This document shows, piece by piece, positions 17,325 through 24,573 of a stretch of DNA of 64,000 bases; within the stretch, counting starts at the first letter, position 1, and each line of letters opens with the position of its first letter. The notes under the pieces are model-generated. The model was given only the letters and a program-made list of their open reading frames with translations, was not told the DNA's origin and ran no database searches. Position numbers and translations under genes: made by a program. The stretch covers positions 9,235,547 through 9,299,546 of the forward strand of contig NZ_AP019860.1 of NCBI RefSeq assembly GCF_009002475.1, in the 5' to 3' direction. Origin of the DNA: Candidatus Uabimicrobium amorphum. GTDB lineage: Bacteria > Planctomycetota > Uabimicrobiia > Uabimicrobiales > Uabimicrobiaceae.

Positions 17325-18635
17325 ATGAAGCTTATCCGAAAGAATACAAATAAATTGTTGCTTCCGGATTACATTATTAAATGTTTATCTGAAATTGATT
17401 GGGTAAATGTTCACAAAGGTCCCGAAGGGGAAAATATCATTGACTTTTATGACAATGATCTTCTGATGATTACTTACGGAACACGTGGTAGTACTCCCTT
17501 TTCAGGACCTGAATGTTTACGTTATGGTGGCAACACAACCTCTTATCAAATTTACAGTCCAAAACTCCCCAACAACTATCTATACATTGGTGATGGTGGA
17601 AGTGGTATTTTAGAAATAGACAAAGCCATTATCAGGAAGTGTTTTTCGCAAGGTATAAATCCATTTGCTGATTCAAAAGAAAAAGTCTCCAACGTCATCT
17701 CTGAAGTGGTCAATACGTATACCCACTATCATTATGACCATTTGCATACAGGAGCACCTTTGACAGGTCTTTTTCACTCCCTGGTAATACGTAAAATGAT
17801 TATTGGTGGCTGGGGTCCCAGACGCATGTTTCAAAATGTATTCAAGCGCCCTGTTTTTCCGCGCGACTTTAGCGAAATGAATGCTAGCTACGCGTTTTAT
17901 CAAATTAAAGACCCGCGTTCCTCGGTGATTATTTTTTTACCAGATGGCGACTTTAAAGAGATGGGTTGTTCGGAGTTTAAAAATTTATTGAAGCAAAACG
18001 TTCCACAAATCAAGCATAAAAAAGTGAGTCATGATCTTGCAAATTGTGTTGTGGTAAAATGTTTTCCTACCTGTCATCCTGATCCATGCATTAGTTATCG
18101 TTATGAAACTTATAATCACGACAATCAAATTGTTTCGGCCATTACCTTCATGACAGACCACGATATTCGCGACACGGACTATAGAGAAACATATTTTCGC
18201 GACCAAGTTGCAGGTAGCGATGCTCTCTATATTGATGGTCAGTATGAAAATAAGAACTATATCCCTGGATTTGGTCACGGGCGTGTCGAATTGATAGGGG
18301 AGATGGCGCAAAAACTCAAAGTCCCCAATGTCGCAATAGGCCACCATGATCCTACTCGCGAAGATAGCCAAATCGACGCCATGGTTGAATTGGCAAAAGA
18401 AGCGAACAAAAGTCCCGAGTCTGATTTTCGCAGCAATATCCTAGGCGCATCTGATCGCATGTTGATATTTGTTCCTGCAAAAGAACGCGGACGTAAGGGA
18501 ATCGTTATTGGGAAAATGGATTTGAAAATCGGTCGTAAGGTAGAAGCAAATTTAACCTCTGAATTAGAAGGTACATACGCGTATACAGACCTAACAAGTG
18601 GTTATTCCGTTCACGATCACACCTCTACTACATAA
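17325..18635 (+). CDS. MBL-fold metallohydrolase (RNase Z/cyclic-nucleotide phosphodiesterase-like)
   Basis: 436 residues with ATAAAGGAGAATCG ahead of the start. It opens with the family's GTRGSTPFSGPECLRYGGNT (52-71) and GDGGSGI, then the metal motif HYHYDH (134-139). Later ligand candidates are the histidine in FPTCHPDPC, the aspartate in FMTDHDIRD, and GHHDPTRED near the end. GTRGS-type members are related to RNase Z and PdeA phosphodiesterases and act on phosphodiester bonds; the substrate here is unknown. No signal peptide, so it is cytoplasmic. The next gene, a lipoprotein, begins 10 bases downstream. Confidence 0.85.
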   Translation: MKLIRKNTNKLLLPDYIIKCLSEIDWVNVHKGPEGENIIDFYDNDLLMITYGTRGSTPFSGPECLRYGGNTTSYQIYSPKLPNNYLYIGDGGSGILEIDKAIIRKCFSQGINPFADSKEKVSNVISEVVNTYTHYHYDHLHTGAPLTGLFHSLVIRKMIIGGWGPRRMFQNVFKRPVFPRDFSEMNASYAFYQIKDPRSSVIIFLPDGDFKEMGCSEFKNLLKQNVPQIKHKKVSHDLANCVVVKCFPTCHPDPCISYRYETYNHDNQIVSAITFMTDHDIRDTDYRETYFRDQVAGSDALYIDGQYENKNYIPGFGHGRVELIGEMAQKLKVPNVAIGHHDPTREDSQIDAMVELAKEANKSPESDFRSNILGASDRMLIFVPAKERGRKGIVIGKMDLKIGRKVEANLTSELEGTYAYTDLTSGYSVHDHTSTT

Positions 18636-18645
18636 GGAGAGAACT

Positions 18646-19137
18646 ATGAGAATGGTTATTTTAGTAAGTGTAATTCTAGTCGTGGGTTGTGCAACACATA
18701 CGCCTGTCGTTGATCCATCCCTGCAAGTTGCAAAACAAAATTATGCCCAGATTGTGACTTTGCAACAGGAAACAGAAACCGAACCTATTTTGAGAACTGA
18801 CTGGCCATCATGCGGTGTCACCATGGCAGAGAGTGCGAAACACTCTGTTACATGGGCCGGATATCTACTATACCACCTTCCCGTGAATACCTTCAAAGAA
18901 GTCACTGTTTTGGCAACATCTCCGATTCTTGAACTTTACAATGTCTGTTTGACACGTCCTTCGAATCAACTGCAAGACAAACTAGATGATGCCTACTACA
19001 ACGGTTATGTGATCTCTTATCCTGAAATGTATCACAAATTTTGGGCGGAACAAAACCATGCGGATTATGTCAATATGGATTACTATGACATAAATAAAGT
19101 GGAGTATCGCATCAGAGAGAATAACGCCGGTTACTAA
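18646..19137 (+). CDS. Uncharacterised lipoprotein
   Basis: 163 residues from the ATG at 18646, chosen because AAGGAGAGAACT sits directly before it and the lipoprotein signal (MRMVILVSVILVVGC, acceptor C15) begins there; a longer frame from 18598 would overlap the MBL gene. The mature protein has a conserved-looking centre (AESAKHSVTWAGYLLYHLPV) and a tyrosine-rich tail (YDINKVEYRIRENNAGY). No family was recognised. Probably cotranscribed with the MBL gene; a terminator follows at 19149-19177. Confidence 0.8.
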   Translation: MRMVILVSVILVVGCATHTPVVDPSLQVAKQNYAQIVTLQQETETEPILRTDWPSCGVTMAESAKHSVTWAGYLLYHLPVNTFKEVTVLATSPILELYNVCLTRPSNQLQDKLDDAYYNGYVISYPEMYHKFWAEQNHADYVNMDYYDINKVEYRIRENNAGY

Positions 19138-19148
19138 TCGCGGTTTTG

Positions 19149-19177
19149 GGTAACACCGGATATTCTCCCGTGTTACC
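19149..19177. terminator. Bidirectional terminator between convergent genes
   Basis: Stem GGTAACAC/GTGTTACC with a 13-base loop, followed by TTTACATTT. It lies between the lipoprotein gene (plus, ends 19137) and the FHA-kinase gene (minus, ends 19191), so it can serve both. Confidence 0.7.
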
Positions 19178-19190
19178 TTTACATTTCAAT

Positions 19191-20348
19191 TTATTCTTTC
19201 GAAGTTAACTTTTTACGTGCCTTACCCAAGGTTTTGCAAAATGACTTTGCGTTGCGAAAGCGGTCTGTTGGGTTGCGCGCCATAGACTTTTCTATAATTT
19301 CTTCAATAAATTTGGGAACTTCAACGATCGTACTAACAGGCGTTGGTGAACTATCATATATTTTCTTTAGTAAACTTGCGATGCGTTTATCGTGTACGTC
19401 ATAGTATGGTGGTTTACCACAGATGCAATAATACATTGTCGCACCTAGTGCATATATATCTGTTCTAGGATCAACGGACTTTGAGTCGACAATTTGTTCA
19501 GGTGACATATAGCGTGGCGTTCCCATCGCTTGTCCACTCAGGGTTAAACCACTCTCATGGATGACTTTCGCCAAACCCATGTCAATTAATTTTGCCTGCC
19601 AATTTTCGGAAACCAAAATATTAGAAGGCTTGATATCGCGGTGTATAATACCTTGTTTGTGACTACATGCAAGGGCACTGGCAATCTGTTCTGCGATATA
19701 CAATGTGTGTTCTAAAGAAATTTTGCGTTTTTTATGGACCACTTCCGAGAGAGAGGGGTCCGGTAAATACTCTAGAACGATATAAGGGTCTGAACCATGT
19801 ATACCCATGTCGATTGTTTTCACGATGGAGGGATGGTCCAGGATCGCCGTAACCCGAGCTTCTTTAATAAAACGCGCCACTATTTTTTCATCTTCGACCA
19901 CTTCTGGCTTTAGAATTTTAAGTGCAAATATCTCCTCTGTTTCATCTTTGCGCACTTTATACACAGCTCCAATTCCACCTTTTCCTAACTTTTCTAATAG
20001 TTTGTAGGGACCTATTTTTTCACTAGGAAGAGAACTACTTTTGACTTTTTTGCCGTTTTCTGTATAGATAATTTGCGACCCACCGATTGTTATGGTTGTT
20101 GGATGTTCTAGTTTTGTTGGGCTATCGATATTGTGGTCGTTTACGTAAGTACCATTAGTACTGCCATTATCTTGGATATAGAAATTCTCATTGCGAAAAA
20201 ACACAGCACAGTGGATACGAGAAAGTCGTACATCATTGATAGGCACAGAGCATTTACGACTTCTACCAAGCGTTGTTTTTTGTGTTCTACTAAGTGTAAC
20301 TTGTATTTCTTCTTTGTTTGCTGTACGAATAAGAAGTTGCGCTTTCAT
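19191..20348 (-). CDS. Ser/Thr protein kinase with N-terminal FHA domain
   Basis: 385 residues. An FHA phosphothreonine-binding domain occupies about residues 5-95, with GRS (28-30), RLSRIHC (41-47) and NGSTNGT (61-67). A kinase domain follows from about 113 to 380: GKGGIGAVYKV, K144, HRDIKPSN (236-243) and GTPRYMSPEQ. The metal-binding DFG motif reads DMG (256-258), a conservative change that keeps the Asp. There is no membrane helix, so this is a soluble cytoplasmic kinase, probably recruited to phosphorylated partners through its FHA domain. The stop-to-start distance from the upstream hslU gene is 33 bases, so it may share the hslVU transcript. Confidence 0.95.
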   Translation of the reverse strand: MKAQLLIRTANKEEIQVTLSRTQKTTLGRSRKCSVPINDVRLSRIHCAVFFRNENFYIQDNGSTNGTYVNDHNIDSPTKLEHPTTITIGGSQIIYTENGKKVKSSSLPSEKIGPYKLLEKLGKGGIGAVYKVRKDETEEIFALKILKPEVVEDEKIVARFIKEARVTAILDHPSIVKTIDMGIHGSDPYIVLEYLPDPSLSEVVHKKRKISLEHTLYIAEQIASALACSHKQGIIHRDIKPSNILVSENWQAKLIDMGLAKVIHESGLTLSGQAMGTPRYMSPEQIVDSKSVDPRTDIYALGATMYYCICGKPPYYDVHDKRIASLLKKIYDSSPTPVSTIVEVPKFIEEIIEKSMARNPTDRFRNAKSFCKTLGKARKKLTSKE

Positions 20349-20381
20349 GAAAATATCCTTGAATGTAAAGGAGCTACAACA

Positions 20382-21746
20382 CTACAAAATATAACGAGAT
20401 AGATCTTCGTCTTGCACTATTTTATCTAGTCTTTCACAAACAATTTGTTTGTCAATAACAACTTGTTTTGTCTTTAGATCAGGAGCAGAAAAAGAGATTT
20501 CCTCCAGTAAGGTTTCCATAATTGTATGTAGTCTTCTCGCACCTATGTTCTGGGTGTTTTTGTTGACTTTTTCACATATTTTGGCGATTTCGGAAATGGC
20601 GTCGTCACGGAAACTAATGCTAATGTTTTCTGTATCAAGTAGAGCTATGTATTGTTTTAAAAGAGCATTACGTGGTTCTGTCAATATTTTGAGTAAATCT
20701 TGTTGAGAAAGAGATTGTAGTTCTACTCTGATGGGAAAACGCCCCTGCAATTCTGGAATTAAATCAGACGGTTTTGAAAAACTAAATGCACCCGCAGCAA
20801 TAAATAAAATGTGGTCTGTTTTGACAACTCCGTATCTTGTGACAACAGTACTACCCTCTACAATGGGAAGTAAATCGCGTTGTACACCTGCGCGACTAAC
20901 ATCGGGATTTTTTCCGGCATTGTTTCCGGCTATTTTATCTATTTCATCAATAAACACAATACCGGTGTTTTCGACACGCGTAAGCGCTTCTTTTGACACC
21001 TTTTCACGGTCAATCAACTTTTCAGATTGTTGCTGTATGAGTATAGTGCGCGCTTGTTTTACGGTCATTTTTTTGAGTTGATTACGTCCAGGAACCATTT
21101 TTTCGAATATGTTTTGAATATCCATTCCCATTTGCTCTGGATTATTACCACTCGTAAAAATTTCCATTACGGGTCCTGATTTTTCTTCGACATTAATTTC
21201 TACAGTGCTGTCTTCCAAGTCGCCCGCACGCAATTTTTGACGCATGCGTTCGCGTGATTTTGCGCGCCTTTTCTTCTCTTCTTCATATTGTTCGTTGTCT
21301 ATTTCGCTTCCCGACCCCTGAGGTATCGGTGGTAGAGGTAAAAGCAAGTCGAGCAGCTTCTCTTCTGCTTCCGCGGAAGCGGCGTCTTGTACTTTTTGTG
21401 TTTGTTCTTGTTTGACCATATTGACACCGATTTCAACAAGATCGCGAATCATCGATTCAACGTCGCGGCCATGGTAGCCTACTTCTGTATACTTAGTGGC
21501 CTCGACTTTTAGAAAAGGAGCTTTCACTAGATGCGCAAGTCGTCGCGCTATTTCTGTTTTACCCACTCCGGTAGGACCGATCATAATGATATTTTTAGGA
21601 GCGACTTCGTTTTTAAGATCTCCCGAAAGTTGTTGTCTACGCCAACGATTACGTACGGCGATGGCAACACTGCGTTTAGCTTCTTTTTGCCCAATGATGT
21701 ATCGATCCAGTTCTTCTACGATTTGTTTTGGTGTTAGATTAATCAA
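20382..21746 (-). CDS. hslU: HslU, ATPase subunit of the HslUV protease
   Basis: 454 residues if it starts at the TTG at 21746, which is preferred: it overlaps the hslV stop, has GGAGG nine bases upstream, and gives the family N-terminus INLTPKQIVEELDRYIIGQ. A start at 21788 would add 14 unrelated residues. Motifs are Walker A GPTGVGKTE, Walker B IVFIDEIDKIA, the HslU-specific I-domain insertion, and the sensor/C-terminal end ARRLHTIMETLLEEISFSAP and DLSRYIL. HslU unfolds substrates with ATP and feeds them to the HslV peptidase. The TTG overlap implies translational coupling to hslV. Confidence 0.97.
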   Translation of the reverse strand: MINLTPKQIVEELDRYIIGQKEAKRSVAIAVRNRWRRQQLSGDLKNEVAPKNIIMIGPTGVGKTEIARRLAHLVKAPFLKVEATKYTEVGYHGRDVESMIRDLVEIGVNMVKQEQTQKVQDAASAEAEEKLLDLLLPLPPIPQGSGSEIDNEQYEEEKKRRAKSRERMRQKLRAGDLEDSTVEINVEEKSGPVMEIFTSGNNPEQMGMDIQNIFEKMVPGRNQLKKMTVKQARTILIQQQSEKLIDREKVSKEALTRVENTGIVFIDEIDKIAGNNAGKNPDVSRAGVQRDLLPIVEGSTVVTRYGVVKTDHILFIAAGAFSFSKPSDLIPELQGRFPIRVELQSLSQQDLLKILTEPRNALLKQYIALLDTENISISFRDDAISEIAKICEKVNKNTQNIGARRLHTIMETLLEEISFSAPDLKTKQVVIDKQIVCERLDKIVQDEDLSRYIL

Positions 21747-22281
21747 TGGATAGTTCCTCCATGGTAATATGATCGTTTGTGTAAACACATATCGAGGCAG
21801 CTATTAGCAGAGCTTCTTTGGTGATTTCTTTGGCGGTTAGTGAACTGTGATCTTGTAGGGCTTTTGCGGCAGCGTAAGCATACATACCTCCAGAACCAAT
21901 CGCTAAAATACCATCAGCAGGTTCAATGACATCACCACTACCAGAAATAAGTAAAGATGATTCGGCGTTTGCAACGGCCATGAGTGCATCAAGGCGATGA
22001 AGGATGCGGTCTGTACGCCATTTTTTAGCGAGTTCTATCGCACTTTTTTGTATGTTCCCCTGAAACTTGGTGACCATTTCTTCAAATAATTCCATCAATG
22101 TGAATGCGTCCGCTGTTGCGCCAGCAAAACCAATCAGTATGTTTCCGTTTATTTTGCGTACTTTTTTGGCGTTGTTTTTTAGTATAGCTACATTGCCCTG
22201 GGTAACTTGGCCATCGGACGCCATAGCTACTGTATTCTTGTCGCGCACACAAAGAACCGTTGTTCCATGTATCTCTAGCAT
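21739..22281 (-). CDS. hslV: HslV, threonine peptidase subunit of HslUV
   Basis: 180 residues. After a short propeptide (MLEIHG) comes TTVLCVRD; removal of the first six residues exposes the catalytic threonine T7. Other family features are MASDGQVTQGN, NAKKVRKI, GFAGATADAFTL, and the metal-binding C-terminal segment ICVYTNDHITMEE. Length matches family members of about 175-180 residues. It overlaps the start of hslU and is the first gene of this minus-strand pair; only 105 bases separate it from the divergent mannosyltransferase gene. Confidence 0.97.
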   Translation of the reverse strand: MLEIHGTTVLCVRDKNTVAMASDGQVTQGNVAILKNNAKKVRKINGNILIGFAGATADAFTLMELFEEMVTKFQGNIQKSAIELAKKWRTDRILHRLDALMAVANAESSLLISGSGDVIEPADGILAIGSGGMYAYAAAKALQDHSSLTAKEITKEALLIAASICVYTNDHITMEELSID

Positions 22282-22386
22282 ATTTATTGTACCTTGCTAA
22301 CAGTAAAATGTTTATTTTTTTCCTATTAACAGGTATTATATACCTAAATTTTTTTTATTTCCAGGTTTTTTACATTCAGCAATCAT

Positions 22387-23106
22387 ATGAAAATCGTTAT
22401 TTTACTACCTACATACAACGAAAAAGACAACCTGCCGCTCATGGTCGAGGCTATTTGTCAACTTAAACCACAAATAGATATTTTTGTGATTGATGACAAT
22501 TCTCCTGATGGTACAGGGAAGGTCGCGGAAAATCTGCGTGAAAAATATCGCAACATCTCTGTGATTCACCGCAAAAATAAGGAAGGTTTAGGTCGTGCCT
22601 ATATCCATGGCTTTTACGAAGCTATGGCGGCAAATTATGACAAAGTAATTACTATGGATTGTGATTTTTCACATGATCCAAAGTATTTAGTGCGTATGGT
22701 GGAGTTGTCTAAGCAATATGACTTGGTCTTGGGTTCTAGATATGTACCCGGCGGCGGAGTGGATGGATGGTCTCTATGGCGCAAGTTTATTTCGCGTGGA
22801 GGTAATATATACGCGCGAATTTTTTTGAATTTACGTTACAAAGATCTCACTGGTGGATTTAAATGTTACGATGTCAAAGTACTTCGTAGTATGAATCTCG
22901 CATCACTGTGCTCTCAAGGATATACGTTTCAAGTGGAAACGACATATCGTATTCATAATCAAGGCTACCGAATTAAGGAGTTTCCCATCGTGTTTAAAGA
23001 CCGCGTGTATGGTGAATCGAAAATGTCTTTTGACATTGCGTGGGAGGCGATTAAGATACTACCTCGTTTACGATTTTATAATAAAAGGGAGAAGAAATAT
23101 GAATGA
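22387..23106 (+). CDS. Polyprenol-phosphate mannosyltransferase (GT2, DPMS-like)
   Basis: 239 residues. The GT2 fold is shown by PTYNEKDNLP (9-17), the nucleotide-binding DDNSPDGTG (36-44), the metal-binding DCDFSHDP (91-98), GSRYVPGGGVDGWS, LTGGFKCY and FKDRVYGESKMS. These enzymes move mannose (or a similar sugar) from GDP-sugar to dolichyl/undecaprenyl phosphate on the inner membrane face, providing a lipid-linked donor for glycosylation outside. No C-terminal GtrA-like membrane domain is present. It overlaps the next gene by eight bases and is followed by a DUF368 polyprenyl-phosphate transporter gene, consistent with one lipid-carrier pathway. Confidence 0.9.
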   Translation: MKIVILLPTYNEKDNLPLMVEAICQLKPQIDIFVIDDNSPDGTGKVAENLREKYRNISVIHRKNKEGLGRAYIHGFYEAMAANYDKVITMDCDFSHDPKYLVRMVELSKQYDLVLGSRYVPGGGVDGWSLWRKFISRGGNIYARIFLNLRYKDLTGGFKCYDVKVLRSMNLASLCSQGYTFQVETTYRIHNQGYRIKEFPIVFKDRVYGESKMSFDIAWEAIKILPRLRFYNKREKKYE

Positions 23107-23446
23107 TCTTTTGCGCAAGATACTTGTGGCAGGTGTGGGAGGAATGTGCGTTTATTGTTTTTTTATTATAGGTAAACGCGGTGTTGATTATGTGCAAGCA
23201 GAATTTCTATTGCGCGCGTTTGCTTTTGGCTGTTTGGCCGGGCTTATTGTCGGAGCGTTAGACGAAGTAGGTGGCAAAGGGTTGCCTCTTCTCACTTCAT
23301 GGCTTGCTTTGGGAATTTGCGTTTTTGCTGTTCTTCCGATGCTACGTGCACCATTAGGAGACGATTTATTTTGGGTGTCGTTTGTATATGGATATGTGGC
23401 ATATTTAATGTGGCAAGGTTATCATGGTAAATTACAAAAGTTTTAG
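23099..23446 (+). CDS. Small multi-span membrane protein
   Basis: 115 residues from the ATG at 23099, which overlaps the mannosyltransferase stop and has AAAAGGGAGAAGAA ahead of it. Three or four hydrophobic segments are visible: ILVAGVGGMCVYCFFIIG, LRAFAFGCLAGLIVGAL, LTSWLALGICVFAVLPML and a final FWVSFVYGYVAYLMW. No family was recognised. Its place between a polyprenyl-phosphate mannosyltransferase and a DUF368 transporter suggests a role in lipid-linked sugar handling, by context only. Confidence 0.8.
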   Translation: MNDLLRKILVAGVGGMCVYCFFIIGKRGVDYVQAEFLLRAFAFGCLAGLIVGALDEVGGKGLPLLTSWLALGICVFAVLPMLRAPLGDDLFWVSFVYGYVAYLMWQGYHGKLQKF

Positions 23447-23448
23447 GG

Positions 23449-24420
23449 ATGGTGATGAAAGAAACAATTAAACACTTTATCCAGGGAGGACTCATCGGAA
23501 TAGGTAATATTATTCCGGGGGTGAGCGGGGCAACTGTGGCCCTTATTTTGGGTATCTATAAAAGATTAATAGGGGTAATTGATTCGCTGAACGTCACAGC
23601 AGTTTTGTCGTTATTGAAGTCTTTATCGAGCTGGAGTAAGTTTAAAGAAGAGATGTCTAAAATCCAAGGATGGTTTTTGGCAACGGTTCTTTGTGGCGTT
23701 TTGGTCTTTGTATATGCTTTTTCTTTCGCCATTTCTTATTGCTTAAAGAATTTTCACGATGCCACATACAGTTTGTTTTTTGGATTGATACTGGCTTCTA
23801 TTGTAATCCCCTTTCGCTATATTACCAAAAAAACATGGTACGGTTGGTTGGCGGCCGCGATAGCAGCTACCTTTGTCGTATGTCTTTCTTTTGGATTGTC
23901 CGCTGAGGAACAAGCGCAGGCACATCAGAAGAAAATTATGATAAAACAAGGCGTCGCGCAGCAAAAACTCGACGTGGACTATACAGAACTCGGTTACTAT
24001 TTTATGGCAGGGGCTATTGCTATTTCTGCAATGATATTGCCGGGAGTTAGCGGATCATTTATTTTGCTGCTGATGGGTTCATATTTTGATGTTCTTTTGG
24101 CAATTAAACAACTTGATCTTTGGATAATTGGATTTTTTGGATGTGGATGTTTGGTGGGCTTGATTGGATTTACGAAGGTCATGAAATATCTTCTGGAAAA
24201 ATATGAGTCGACACTGATGTTTTTTCTCTCAGGGCTTATACTGGGTTCTCTATATAGTATCTGGCCGTTTAAGAAAGCGTTGGTGGTGGATAACATGACA
24301 TTTTATGGGGAGAATATTTTGCCCAGTGCATCATGGACGCATTTATTAATTTGTGGTGGAATGTGCTGTGTTGGAGTTATGTTGGTTGTTGTTTTTGAAC
24401 GTTATGATGTGGAGAAGTAG
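23449..24420 (+). CDS. DUF368/PopT-family polyprenyl-phosphate transporter
   Basis: 323 residues, polytopic. It has the two inverted DUF368 signatures: GNIIPGVSGATVALILGIY near the N-terminus and AISAMILPGVSGSFILLLMG in the middle. DUF368 proteins (PopT) return undecaprenyl phosphate across the cytoplasmic membrane for re-use. A second ATG six bases downstream (23455), with AGGGATGG just ahead, could be the actual start. It follows the small membrane protein gene by two bases. Together with the upstream mannosyltransferase it forms a likely lipid-carrier recycling unit. Confidence 0.92.
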   Translation: MVMKETIKHFIQGGLIGIGNIIPGVSGATVALILGIYKRLIGVIDSLNVTAVLSLLKSLSSWSKFKEEMSKIQGWFLATVLCGVLVFVYAFSFAISYCLKNFHDATYSLFFGLILASIVIPFRYITKKTWYGWLAAAIAATFVVCLSFGLSAEEQAQAHQKKIMIKQGVAQQKLDVDYTELGYYFMAGAIAISAMILPGVSGSFILLLMGSYFDVLLAIKQLDLWIIGFFGCGCLVGLIGFTKVMKYLLEKYESTLMFFLSGLILGSLYSIWPFKKALVVDNMTFYGENILPSASWTHLLICGGMCCVGVMLVVVFERYDVEK

Positions 24421-24439
24421 TTTTGATAAATTTGGGGGA

Positions 24440-24523
24440 TGCCGAAGGTGGGAGTCGAACCCACACGAGGTTGCCCTCACAGGATTTTGAATCCAGCGCG
24501 TCTGCCAATTCCGCCACTTCGGC
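24440..24523 (-). tRNA. tRNA-Leu (anticodon CAA)
   Basis: Read on the minus strand: acceptor stem GCCGAAG/CTTCGGC with discriminator A, the D-loop region GGCGGAATTGGCAGACGC, anticodon loop TTCAAAA giving CAA, a long variable arm (GAGGGCAACCTC), and the T-arm GTGGGTTCGACTCCCAC. The long variable arm and A73 identify a leucine tRNA reading UUG. One U-U mismatch lies in the anticodon stem. CCA is not encoded. Confidence 0.95.
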
Positions 24524-24573
24524 TTGAGTAGAGTAGAATACAAAAATAGTTGATGAGTGTCAAGCAAATTTAC

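Noticed and set aside
20191..20402. Two short plus-strand frames at the start of the FHA-kinase gene
   Set aside because: Both are antisense to the FHA domain and overlap each other; no start signals.
24424..24523. Possible integration site at the tRNA-Leu gene
   Set aside because: No integrase gene or duplicated tRNA 3' end was seen on either side.
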